A model generated the notes under the pieces. That model saw only the letters and a program-made list of their open reading frames with translations, ran no database searches and was not told where the DNA came from. Of a stretch of DNA of 64,000 nt, positions 35,888-43,666 are shown one piece after another (position 1 is the first letter of the stretch; each line of letters starts with the position of its first letter). The translations under genes were made by a program, and so were the position numbers. The stretch is taken from assembly GCF_026340465.1 (NCBI RefSeq), contig NZ_JAPEPC010000003.1, positions 1-64,000 of the forward strand, given 5' to 3'. This DNA is from Streptomyces sp. NBC_01306 (GTDB taxonomy: Bacteria > Actinomycetota > Actinomycetes > Streptomycetales > Streptomycetaceae).

Positions 35888-36874
35888 ATGGGTACACACA
35901 TCGACTATGCCGAACTGGTTGTGTCGCCGAGCGAGTTTTTCCAGGTCGGGGAGCCGGAGCGGATCAAGTCATCCATCGGGCTCAGGCTGTCGGACCATTC
36001 ATACCTGCCGAAGGCGGATGAGCCACGCGCCGACTGGGTCGCCAGTGTTGCTGTGCCGGCGTTCAAGACGCTTGCACGGATGGGTGTCCTGGCTCCGCGG
36101 TTCTGCACGATCGGGACGGGTGCGGGACTGGATGCCCTGGCGGCCGTGGAGATTTTGCAGGCGCGTAGCGTTGGCTTCACCGACCTTCACGAAGATGTTC
36201 TCGCTCACGCCCGGGAAAACATTCAGAGCAACCTCCTGGATCAGGATGTCGAACTGATCGGGGGCGCCGGGGACATTCTCTCCCCGCTGGCCGGCAAGGT
36301 GTCGCAGGTCGATGTGATCTACGAGAACCTCCCCAATATCCCGATGGCGGGGAGCGGTGATCTGGCTGATGGCCAGACCAGTTCGACGTTCATCGCGGAG
36401 CGCGTTGAGGAGATTGCCGGCTTCGCGGAGAAGAACCTTGTGACGCTGCACTATCTGGCCCTGCAGCAGGCACATCCGGTCCTTCGGGTCGGTGGCCGGG
36501 TGCTGTCGTCGATCGGTGCGCGGATTCCGTTGTCCGAGATCCTGTCTCTGGCCGGGGCCGCCGGTTACAACGGCAGCATCCTGACCTATACGTGGAAGAT
36601 CCAGTCCGAGCCGCACGAGGTGGTCGGCGGCTATGCCCAGTGGGAGAAGGAGGGGATGGGGCCGTTCCACTTCTACCCGGTGAGCGTTCTGCGCGATGCC
36701 TTCGCGGGAATGTCCCCCGCGGCAGCCGGTGCGCAGGCTCTCCAGATGGAGAAGGAGTTGTCGCCGTACGAGATATCGGCGGTGGATGCCCTGGCACTGG
36801 TCGAGAAGGGCCAAAAGGTCGGTCACACGGTCGCGATTCTTGACTCTGTCAAGATTCCTGACTCTGCTCTCTGA
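35888..36874 (+). CDS. Atypical class I SAM-binding enzyme (methyltransferase-like)
   Basis: A 328-residue protein. Motif I is TIGTGAGLDALAAVEIL (residues 74-90), and the ribose-binding acidic residue is in VGFTDLHEDVLAHAREN (Asp99). Motif IV reads VIYENLPNIP (143-152), where HemK/N6-type enzymes have NPPY. The C-terminal third (HEVVGGYAQWEKEGMGPFHF, then YPVSVLRDAF) is unlike common methyltransferase families I know. AAGGAGG precedes ATG 35888. Because the cluster carries MTA-salvage as well as SAH-recycling genes, this enzyme could use SAM for alkyl transfer or cyclisation with MTA release instead of methyl transfer. That is inference; plain methylation is not excluded. Confidence 0.75.
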   Translation: MGTHIDYAELVVSPSEFFQVGEPERIKSSIGLRLSDHSYLPKADEPRADWVASVAVPAFKTLARMGVLAPRFCTIGTGAGLDALAAVEILQARSVGFTDLHEDVLAHARENIQSNLLDQDVELIGGAGDILSPLAGKVSQVDVIYENLPNIPMAGSGDLADGQTSSTFIAERVEEIAGFAEKNLVTLHYLALQQAHPVLRVGGRVLSSIGARIPLSEILSLAGAAGYNGSILTYTWKIQSEPHEVVGGYAQWEKEGMGPFHFYPVSVLRDAFAGMSPAAAGAQALQMEKELSPYEISAVDALALVEKGQKVGHTVAILDSVKIPDSAL

Positions 36875-37174
36875 CACGGTTTCACCGCCTTTTCGGAGCG
36901 GCCTGTTGGCGGAGACACGGTGAAGCAGGAATTCGGCAACCACCGGTGTGGTCCTGACACGCGGTCATCGATGAAGCAACTGCATGTCCTGACCGTGTAC
37001 GGCCCGATGCACCGCACTGCCGGATTCTCACCGGTCTCTGCCGGCTCCCGGTCACATGCTGTCCTCTCCCCACCGTGTCCGAACCCCCTTGCCGTCCGCG
37101 CGCTTTCCTGTTCGTACCCTTTCGTGTCGTCCGCACGCCTGGCTACATTCCTCCCGCAGTACTAAGGAGCCGGC
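36875..37174. other. Spacer with possible terminator
   Basis: These 300 bases separate the SAM enzyme from the PLP-enzyme gene. Just after the first gene, TTCACCG and CGGTGAA (about 36880-36922) can pair across an internal stem, a possible terminator. The PLP gene has its own AAGGAG before ATG 37175, so a second promoter is plausible. No small gene is convincing. Confidence 0.4.
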
Positions 37175-38173
37175 ATGAATATCCAGTCGTTCATTGGCAA
37201 GACACCCCTCGTCGAACTGAACACCTTTGACGTTCCGGCCGATGTTCGGATATTCGCCAAAGTCGAATTCGTAAATCCGGGGGGCAGCATCAAAGACCGA
37301 ATCGTCCGGTACATCATCGATGATGCCGAGCGTCGCGGTCTCCTCGGGCCGGGCGCAACAATCGTGGAGAACACCTCCGGGAATACCGGTGCAGCGATCG
37401 CGATGCTGGCGGCAACACGCGGATACCGTGCGATTCTGACCATGCCGGACAAGGTCAGCCAGGAAAAGCAGGACGCGCTGCGCGCAATGGGGGCCGAGGT
37501 GATTGTCTGCCCCACCTCCGCCCCGCCGGACTCGGCAAAGCACTATGTGACGTGCGCGAGGCGCATCCACGCCGAGACGCCGGGCTCGTTCATGCTCAAT
37601 CAGTATGACAACCCGCTCAACGCGGAGGCGCATTTCCGTTCGACGGGCCCCGAGATCTGGGAGGCACTCGGACGGTCGGTGACGGCGTTCGTCGCATCAG
37701 GGAGTACAGGCGGCACCATCTCCGGAACTTCGCGGTTCCTGAAGCAGAAGAACCCGTCCGTGCGGTCTGTCCTCCTCGATCCGGCCGGTTCCATCTATCA
37801 CCGCTACTTCCATGAGGGCGTTGTTGACCCTTCGCAGATCGCGCCGTATTTCGTCGAGGGCGCCGGCGAGGACCACCTGGCGAAATGCATGGACTTTTCC
37901 GTCGTCGATGACGTGATTCAGTTCACCGACGCCGAGGCCTTCGCCACGTGCCGGCACCTGGCAACGCGCGAGGGTCTCATCTGCGGCGGCACCTCGGGGG
38001 CGAATGTGTGGGGCGCGGTGCAAGTTGCCCGTTCGTTCACGAAACCGGCAACGATCGTCACCGTCCTGCCGGACAGCGGAAACAAGTACATCTCGAAGAT
38101 CTACAACCCGGATTGGCTTATGCAGAACGGCTTTGATACCCGTCGGATTCACTCACCAGAACCGACCCTGTAA
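37175..38173 (+). CDS. Cystathionine beta-synthase/cysteine synthase-like PLP enzyme
   Basis: A 332-residue fold-type II PLP enzyme. The PLP lysine is Lys40 in FVNPGGSIKDRIVRYIID, ENTSGNTGAAIAM follows, and GSTGGTISG is the phosphate loop. PTSAPPDSAKHYVTCARRIH and VLPDSGNKYISKIYNPDWL resemble the catalytic core of cystathionine beta-synthase more than CysK, but no C-terminal Bateman domains are present. It would join a beta-activated serine to a thiol or amine nucleophile. Near a complete SAH-to-homocysteine route, homocysteine is a possible substrate, but a dedicated biosynthetic nucleophile is equally possible. Its stop overlaps the next start (TAATG). Confidence 0.85.
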   Translation: MNIQSFIGKTPLVELNTFDVPADVRIFAKVEFVNPGGSIKDRIVRYIIDDAERRGLLGPGATIVENTSGNTGAAIAMLAATRGYRAILTMPDKVSQEKQDALRAMGAEVIVCPTSAPPDSAKHYVTCARRIHAETPGSFMLNQYDNPLNAEAHFRSTGPEIWEALGRSVTAFVASGSTGGTISGTSRFLKQKNPSVRSVLLDPAGSIYHRYFHEGVVDPSQIAPYFVEGAGEDHLAKCMDFSVVDDVIQFTDAEAFATCRHLATREGLICGGTSGANVWGAVQVARSFTKPATIVTVLPDSGNKYISKIYNPDWLMQNGFDTRRIHSPEPTL

Positions 38174-39183
38174 TGGGAAGTACACGAAAAAATGTTGCCG
38201 CCGCGCTCACGGCCGCCCTGCTCTGGGCCTTCGCCTTCGTCGCTCCGGCCGCCGTCAAGCCCGCGAGTGAACTGCTCCTGGTCACCGGCCGGTACTCCTT
38301 GTTCGGCCTGTGCGGCCTCTACGTCCTGTGCAGAAACTGGAGCCAGCTCAGGCAGATGCCCGTCCGGCGGACCCTCTTCGGCCTCTACATCGGCTTCGTG
38401 GGGTACTTCGTCTTCTACATCTGTGTCTCGTACTCCGCCACAACGAGCGGCGGATTCATCACCGCAGTCGTCGTGGGATCGTCACCGATCACGATCGCGG
38501 TGGCCGGTAACTTCGCAGAAAAGCGCATGTCGTGGCGTGAGCTCGTCGCACCGGTCATCCTGATTCTCGTCGGTCTCACCCTCCTCAGTGTCTCGGATCT
38601 CCTTCAGGGGAAGCATTCAGGTGGCGCGAGCGACTCGCTCTTCGGGATAGGCCTGGCCATCATGGCCATGCTGACCTGGTCCTACTTCGTGGTTCGTAAT
38701 GCCCAGTCGCAGCGGACCTGGGAGACGAAGCCGGACCCCACGATCTGGGCCGCTCTGGTGGCGATGGGAGCAGGCGGTGCCTCCATGGTGCTGCTGCCCT
38801 TCGCCATTGCCTCCACACCGGATGCGACATTCGATCCGTATCCGCTCTTCAAGATCATCGCGTGGTGCGTGTTCCTGGGCGTCATCGGATCCTGGTGGGG
38901 GACATACATCTGGGTGAAGGCGGCACAGGGCATCCCGGTACCACTGGTAGGACCGCTGCTCGCCACGGAGACGATTTTCGGCGCGATCCTGAGTCTGCCG
39001 ATGGAACAGCGGATGCCTACCTGGACGGAGGTCGGCGGGGCCCTCTTCGTCCTCACCGGCATCGCCGTCTACATGGTGTTCGACGTGAAGAATTCACGGT
39101 CGAGCGGCACAGGGGACAGTGGGGACAGCGGGGGCACCGGGACCGAAAGATCGGACGCATCAGATGTGCCCGCAGTGACTTAG
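38173..39183 (+). CDS. EamA/DMT-family exporter
   Basis: A 336-residue protein with ten predicted membrane helices in two EamA repeats: AALTAALLWAFAFVAPAAVK starts repeat one, and FGIGLAIMAMLTWSYFVV starts repeat two. A Gly/Ser/Thr-rich hydrophilic tail ends it. DMT proteins of this kind export amino acids and related metabolites such as cysteine or homoserine derivatives. It is coupled to the PLP-enzyme gene by a one-base overlap, which suggests that it exports the product, or a toxic intermediate, of that enzyme. Confidence 0.85.
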   Translation: MGSTRKNVAAALTAALLWAFAFVAPAAVKPASELLLVTGRYSLFGLCGLYVLCRNWSQLRQMPVRRTLFGLYIGFVGYFVFYICVSYSATTSGGFITAVVVGSSPITIAVAGNFAEKRMSWRELVAPVILILVGLTLLSVSDLLQGKHSGGASDSLFGIGLAIMAMLTWSYFVVRNAQSQRTWETKPDPTIWAALVAMGAGGASMVLLPFAIASTPDATFDPYPLFKIIAWCVFLGVIGSWWGTYIWVKAAQGIPVPLVGPLLATETIFGAILSLPMEQRMPTWTEVGGALFVLTGIAVYMVFDVKNSRSSGTGDSGDSGGTGTERSDASDVPAVT

Positions 39184-39240
39184 CGGGACAAGAAAAGAAC
39201 GGTCATGATCGTTGGCTTATCCTGACAGGGAGTCAATTCC

Positions 39241-39888
39241 ATGAGTAATTCCTTCGCGAACATCAAGCAGTCTCACGTGTTCTTCGACAATTCCTCTGGC
39301 CTGAAGAGCTACTACGAGGACTGGGCGACGCGGTACGACGTGGACCTGGCGGATCAGAAGTGGGTGGCGCCGCGGGTCGCGGCCAACTTCGTTCACCTGC
39401 TCGCCTCCGCCTACGGGAGGCCGGGAACAACCATTCTCGATGCCGGCTGTGGCACCGGCCTCGTCGGCAGTGTCCTGAGCACTCTGGGAAAGTACGTGAT
39501 CGACGGCGTCGACCTGTCGGAGAACATGGCTGCCGAGGCCATCAAGACCAACGCCTACCGGAAGGTCTACGGCGGCGTGGACCTCTCGACACCGGTACGC
39601 GATGAGCGTCTGGACCAGTACGACATCGTCGTCAGCAGCGGCGTGTTCACCCTCGGCCATGTGCGCCCGACGGCGTTGCTCACGCTCATCGAATACGCCC
39701 GGCCCCATGGGCTGATCCTGGTGTCCACCCGCGGCAGCTATGCCACTGAAACAGGCTTTGAGGACTTCTCCCGCTCGAAGGAGGTCACCGAGCAGGCTTC
39801 CCTGGAATTCAAGCTGAAGGACGCCAACTACATCGCGGAAGAGGGAGCCGACTACTGGGTCTTCCGTAAGACAGGACCGGCGCAGTAG
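39241..39888 (+). CDS. SAM-dependent methyltransferase (WBSCR27-like)
   Basis: A 215-residue class I methyltransferase. The N-terminal YYEDWATRYDVDLADQKWVA matches the WBSCR27 group. Motif I is TILDAGCGTGLVGSVLS (about residues 61-77), IDGVDLSENMAAEA binds the ribose, and QYDIVVSSGVFTLGHVRPTA is motif IV. The C-terminal strand is ADYWVFRKT. It is 57 bases after the exporter and probably co-transcribed. It is the clearest methyl-transfer enzyme in the set and explains the SAH-recycling genes that follow. The substrate is unknown. Confidence 0.85.
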   Translation: MSNSFANIKQSHVFFDNSSGLKSYYEDWATRYDVDLADQKWVAPRVAANFVHLLASAYGRPGTTILDAGCGTGLVGSVLSTLGKYVIDGVDLSENMAAEAIKTNAYRKVYGGVDLSTPVRDERLDQYDIVVSSGVFTLGHVRPTALLTLIEYARPHGLILVSTRGSYATETGFEDFSRSKEVTEQASLEFKLKDANYIAEEGADYWVFRKTGPAQ

Positions 39889-39926
39889 CGATGCAGTAAC
39901 AGCGCAGTAGTAGTGCAGTGGCAGTA
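39882..39926 (+). repeat. GCAGTR direct repeats at about 11-base steps
   Basis: GCAGTA starts at 39882, 39893, 39904 and 39921, and GCAGTG starts at 39914, giving steps of 11, 11, 10 and 7 bases. The array begins over the methyltransferase stop codon and extends into the 391-base space before metK. Direct repeats with 11-base phasing are the usual form of SARP-type activator sites. The rest of the gap (to 40279) shows a C/A-rich stretch with CAACTCCGCACCC twice and no recognisable SAM riboswitch. Confidence 0.4.
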
Positions 39927-40279
39927 AAGGGCACGAACCGCTGATTCTGCTCGGGGCGGCCTGCTGCCGAGGCCCTTCCGGCAACGCGCGACGCATGCGG
40001 TACGCGACATAACACCGCCCGCGCGGCCGCCCCGGACCGGCCCGGCGTCAGGAACGCGCGAACCCCTGGTGGCACCGGGACAACGAAAGTCCAGCCCCGC
40101 CCACCAGGGGCCCGCACGCCGACCGGTGACACGCGTGCCGCTGTACTCGGATGACGCCGCGACCAGAACACCACGAGACGTATATACGAAGGGCGCACCC
40201 CGCAACTCCGCACCCGCGCAACCCCGTACCAACTCCGCACCCACCAGCCCGTGTCCGCCCACCACTGTCCTGGAGTGTC

Positions 40280-41506
40280 ATGTCCCGCAGCCTGTTCACC
40301 TCGGAATCAGTGACCGAGGGACATCCCGACAAGATCGCCGACCAGATCAGTGACACCATCCTCGACGCACTCCTGCGTCACGACCCCGCATCGCGCGTCG
40401 CGATCGAAACCCTGATCACCACCGGTCAGGTCCACATCGCGGGCGAGGCGACGACCTCCGCCTACGTCGACATCCCCACTCTGGTGAGGGAGAAGATCCT
40501 CGACATCGGCTACGACTCCTCGGCCAAGGGCTTCGACGGCGCCTCCTGCGGCGTGTCGGTATCGATCGGCGCGCAGTCCCCGGACATCGCCCAGGGCGTC
40601 GACACAGCGTACGAGTCCAGGCTCAAGGGCGCCGCCGGCGGCGGGGAGACCGACGAGCTGAACCAGCAGGGAGCAGGCGACCAGGGCCTGATGTTCGGCT
40701 ACGCGGCCACCGAGACCCCCACCCTGATGCCGCTGCCGATCGAGCTGGCGCACCGCCTCTCACGCCGTCTGACCGAAGTCCGGAAGGACGGGACCGTCCC
40801 CTACCTGCGCCCCGACGGAAAGACCCAGGTCACCATCGAGTACCTGGGCAGCCGGCCGGTCCGCCTGGACACCGTCGTCGTTTCCTCGCAGCACGCGAGT
40901 GACATCGACCTGGACAGCCTGCTCACCCCCGACATCCGGGTGCACGTCGTCGAACACGTCCTGGCACAACTCGCCGACGACGGAATCAAGTTGGACACCG
41001 AGGACTACCGGCTGCTGGTGAACCCGACCGGCCGTTTCGAGATCGGTGGCCCGATGGGTGACGCGGGTCTGACCGGTCGCAAGATCATCATCGATACGTA
41101 CGGGGGGATGGCCCGGCACGGCGGTGGCGCGTTCTCCGGCAAGGACCCGTCGAAGGTGGACCGTTCGGCGGCGTACGCGATGCGCTGGGTGGCCAAGAAC
41201 GTCGTCGCGGCCGGTCTGGCGGAGCGCTGCGAGGTGCAGGTCGCGTACGCCATCGGCAAGGCCGAACCGGTCGGCCTGTTCGTCGAGACCTTCGGCACCC
41301 ACACGGTCGCTGTCGGGAAGATCGAGAATGCCGTCAGTGAGGTCTTCGACCTGCGTCCGGCCGCGATCATCCGTGACCTGGACCTGCTGCGCCCGATCTA
41401 CGCCGAGACCGCCGCCTACGGCCATTTCGGACGCGAACTGGCGGACTTCACCTGGGAGCGCACCGACCGCGCCGACGCTCTGCGCAAGGCAGCGGCAGCG
41501 GGCTGA
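40280..41506 (+). CDS. metK: S-adenosylmethionine synthetase
   Basis: A 408-residue enzyme of usual length. It has the signatures SESVTEGHPDKIADQISD (ATP site), AGEATTSAYVDIPTLVR, the flexible loop with NQQGAGDQGLMFGYA, and the hallmark GGGAFSGKDPSKVDRSAAYA. It makes SAM from methionine and ATP. GGAGTG lies before ATG 40280. Streptomyces normally have a housekeeping metK elsewhere, so this may be a dedicated second copy that raises SAM supply for the two SAM enzymes upstream. It begins a metK-adoK-metF-ahcY run. Confidence 0.95.
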   Translation: MSRSLFTSESVTEGHPDKIADQISDTILDALLRHDPASRVAIETLITTGQVHIAGEATTSAYVDIPTLVREKILDIGYDSSAKGFDGASCGVSVSIGAQSPDIAQGVDTAYESRLKGAAGGGETDELNQQGAGDQGLMFGYAATETPTLMPLPIELAHRLSRRLTEVRKDGTVPYLRPDGKTQVTIEYLGSRPVRLDTVVVSSQHASDIDLDSLLTPDIRVHVVEHVLAQLADDGIKLDTEDYRLLVNPTGRFEIGGPMGDAGLTGRKIIIDTYGGMARHGGGAFSGKDPSKVDRSAAYAMRWVAKNVVAAGLAERCEVQVAYAIGKAEPVGLFVETFGTHTVAVGKIENAVSEVFDLRPAAIIRDLDLLRPIYAETAAYGHFGRELADFTWERTDRADALRKAAAAG

Positions 41507-41527
41507 CAGCAGAGCGCCCGGAGCGAG

Positions 41528-41577
41528 CCCCGGCGGCAGGAGTGCCAGGGCTTGCCCGGGCACTCCCGCCGCCGGGG
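41528..41577 (+). terminator. Long hairpin between metK and adenosine kinase genes
   Basis: A 19-base-pair stem with one mismatch (5' arm 41528-41546, starting CCCCGGCGGC; 3' arm 41559-41577) encloses a 12-base loop. It begins 22 bases after the metK stop and lies 117 bases before the next start. It could end or attenuate transcription, lowering downstream expression. Confidence 0.6.
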
Positions 41578-41694
41578 CGCGGCCTTTCCCATGGCCGCGC
41601 ACCGCACCGCGCACCGCTTCCCTGCGTGGCGCCGCCACCCGAGCCGTTCCGCCCGCCCAACCCCGCCCTCATCAGGTCCAAGGAGTGCTTTTCC

Positions 41695-42678
41695 GTGCGT
41701 ATCGCCGTGACCGGATCGATAGCTACCGACCATCTGATGGTGTTCCCCGGACGCTTCGCCGAGCAGCTGATCAAAGAGCAACTGGAGCGGGTATCCCTGT
41801 CGTTCCTCGCCGATCGGCTGGAGGTACGCAGAGGTGGCGTCGCCGCCAATATCGCCTTCGGTCTCGGCTTGTTCGGTCTCGACCCCATCCTGGTCGGCGC
41901 CGCGGGCATCGACTTCGCTGAATACGATGCCTGGCTACGGGCGAACGGCGTCGACACCACCGCAGTCCAGGTGAGCGACCACCTGCACACCGCCCGCTTC
42001 GTGTGCACCACTGATGAGGACCAGAACCAGATCGCCACCTTCTACGCCGGTGCCATGGCCGAGGCCTCCCGGATCGATCTGGCCGCGATCGCGGAACGCA
42101 CCGGGGCGCCCGCACTCGTCCTGGTCGGCGCCGACGACCCCGCCGCCATGCTGCGCCACACCGCCACCGCCCACCGTCTGACCATCCCCGTTGCCGCCGA
42201 CCCCTCCCAGCAGCTCGCCCGTCTCGACCGTAATCAGGCCCGACAACTCGTCGACGGGGCGCGGTGGCTGTTCACCAATGAGTACGAGGCCGCCCTGCTG
42301 CTCGAACGCACCGGATGGACCGAGGAACACCTCCTGGGCCGGGTCGGTACCTGGATCACCACACGGGGCGAGGCCGGGGTGTCACTGGCCGGCTCGGATA
42401 CGCCCACTCTGCGGATACCGGCCGTACTCACCGACGAGATCGCCGACCCCACAGGGGCGGGAGACGCCTTCCGGTCCGGCTTCCTCGCCGGCACCGCATG
42501 GAACTGGCCGCAGGAACAGGCGGCCCGGCTCGGCTGCGCCCTGGCCACCACCGTGCTGGAATCGGTCGGCACCCAGGAGTACAAGCTGTCCCCGTCGGAT
42601 CTGATCACCCGCATCGACCAGACGTACGGCAGCGACGCCGCCCGTGCCCTTGAGGCGCAGCTGGCGCGCGTGTCATGA
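41695..42678 (+). CDS. adoK: Adenosine kinase (PfkB family)
   Basis: A 327-residue ribokinase-fold kinase close to the actinobacterial adenosine kinase known from Mycobacterium: RIAVTGSIATDHLMVFPGRF at the start, then RRGGVAANIAFGLGLFG, HTARFVCTTDEDQNQIATFY, and the anion hole/catalytic motif DPTGAGDAFRSGFLAG with the general-base Asp. It phosphorylates adenosine to AMP, pulling SAH hydrolysis forward. GTG 41695 has AAGGAG 10 bases upstream. Its stop overlaps the ATG of a 40-residue ORF (ATGA). Confidence 0.92.
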   Translation: MRIAVTGSIATDHLMVFPGRFAEQLIKEQLERVSLSFLADRLEVRRGGVAANIAFGLGLFGLDPILVGAAGIDFAEYDAWLRANGVDTTAVQVSDHLHTARFVCTTDEDQNQIATFYAGAMAEASRIDLAAIAERTGAPALVLVGADDPAAMLRHTATAHRLTIPVAADPSQQLARLDRNQARQLVDGARWLFTNEYEAALLLERTGWTEEHLLGRVGTWITTRGEAGVSLAGSDTPTLRIPAVLTDEIADPTGAGDAFRSGFLAGTAWNWPQEQAARLGCALATTVLESVGTQEYKLSPSDLITRIDQTYGSDAARALEAQLARVS

Positions 42679-42797
42679 GCGTGGCCCGGCGCCGACGGAC
42701 AGACGCCCTGCGCCAGGCACCGGCCGTCGTCGTCGTCCACCACCACCCCGAAGCCTCCTACGTCAACGAGGGCCGGGCAGCCAGGGGCGAACAGTGA
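42675..42797 (+). CDS. Small 40-residue ORF coupled to adoK and metF
   Basis: ATG 42675 overlaps the adoK stop (ATGA) and its own TGA (42795-42797) overlaps the metF GTG (GTGA), so the frame exactly fills the gap between two genes. It starts with a basic stretch (MSVARRRRTDAL) and has a central VVVVHHHPEASYVNEG. Codon use is normal for Streptomyces. It could be a real small protein of the methyl cycle or only a translational relay that keeps ribosomes moving. No family is recognised. Confidence 0.5.
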   Translation: MSVARRRRTDALRQAPAVVVVHHHPEASYVNEGRAARGEQ

Positions 42798-43666
42798 GGC
42801 GGACGACAGCACCGACGTTCTCGTTCGAGTTCTTCCCGCCGAAGACAGCTGCCGGCGAGACGACCCTCTGGGAGGCAATCCGGCGTGTCGAGGTGCTCGG
42901 CCCGGACTTCGTCTCCGTCACGTATGGGGCGGGTGGCTCCTCCCGGGACCGTACCGTCGCCGTGACCAAGCGGATCGCGGCCGAGACGACGCTGCGCCCG
43001 GTCGCGCACCTGACCGCGGTCGGGCACTCGGTGGCCGAACTGCGGCGCATCATCGGCAGGTACGCCGACGCCGGAGTGCGCGACGTACTTGTGCTGCGCG
43101 GCGATCCGCCCGGCGACCCGACAGGGTGGTGGGTGCCGCACCCGGACGGCTTCACGCACGCGTATCAACTGGTCGAACTGGTGCGGTCCCTGGGGGATTT
43201 CACCATCGGCGTCGCGGCGTTCCCGGAGCGGCATCCGCGTTCGCCCGACTGGGACAGCGACATCGGTCACTTCGTGGCCAAGTGCCGGGCCGGGGCGGAC
43301 TACGCCATCACCCAGATGTTCTTCGACGTGGAGACCTATCTGAGGTTCCGCGATCGTGTCGCCGCGGCCGGTTGCTCGACACCGGTCATCCCGGAGATCA
43401 TGCCGGCCACCGATGTACGCCAGATCCGCCGCTTCGTGGAACTCTCCGGCGCCGCGTTCCCCGAAGATCTGGCGCACCGCCTCGAAGCTGCCCGCGGGCG
43501 GCCCGGCGATGCGTACCGGATCGGGGTTGACCATGCCACGGCTATGGCGGACCGGTTGCTTGTCGAGGGTGCGCCGGGTTTGCACTACATCACGCTCAAC
43601 CGTTCGACGGCGGCCGTCGACATTCATCGCAATGTTCTGTCTTCAAGGAGCTTTCATGTCCGCTGA
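42794..43666 (+). CDS. metF: 5,10-methylenetetrahydrofolate reductase
   Basis: A 290-residue TIM-barrel flavoenzyme. PTFSFEFFPPKTAAGE at the start carries the catalytic Glu, FVSVTYGAGGSSRDRTV and LVLRGDPPGDPTG bind FAD and folate, and ADYAITQMFFDVETYLRFRD is the C-terminal signature. It makes 5-methyltetrahydrofolate for methionine synthesis. GTG 42794 overlaps the stop of the small ORF, and the end overlaps ahcY by 11 bases. It supplies methyl groups to turn the homocysteine made by ahcY back into methionine; no methionine synthase is present here. Confidence 0.92.
   Translation: MRRTTAPTFSFEFFPPKTAAGETTLWEAIRRVEVLGPDFVSVTYGAGGSSRDRTVAVTKRIAAETTLRPVAHLTAVGHSVAELRRIIGRYADAGVRDVLVLRGDPPGDPTGWWVPHPDGFTHAYQLVELVRSLGDFTIGVAAFPERHPRSPDWDSDIGHFVAKCRAGADYAITQMFFDVETYLRFRDRVAAAGCSTPVIPEIMPATDVRQIRRFVELSGAAFPEDLAHRLEAARGRPGDAYRIGVDHATAMADRLLVEGAPGLHYITLNRSTAAVDIHRNVLSSRSFHVR

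Noticed and set aside
35236..35901. Frames on both strands in the mtnB to SAM-enzyme gap
   Set aside because: No recognisable domains, Pro/Arg/Gly-rich composition and no ribosome binding sites. The region carries the promoter dyad and hairpin.
39889..40279. Possible SAM riboswitch before metK
   Set aside because: No conserved SAM-I, SAM-II or SAM-IV core could be traced; the stretch before the start is C/A-rich and poor in pairing.
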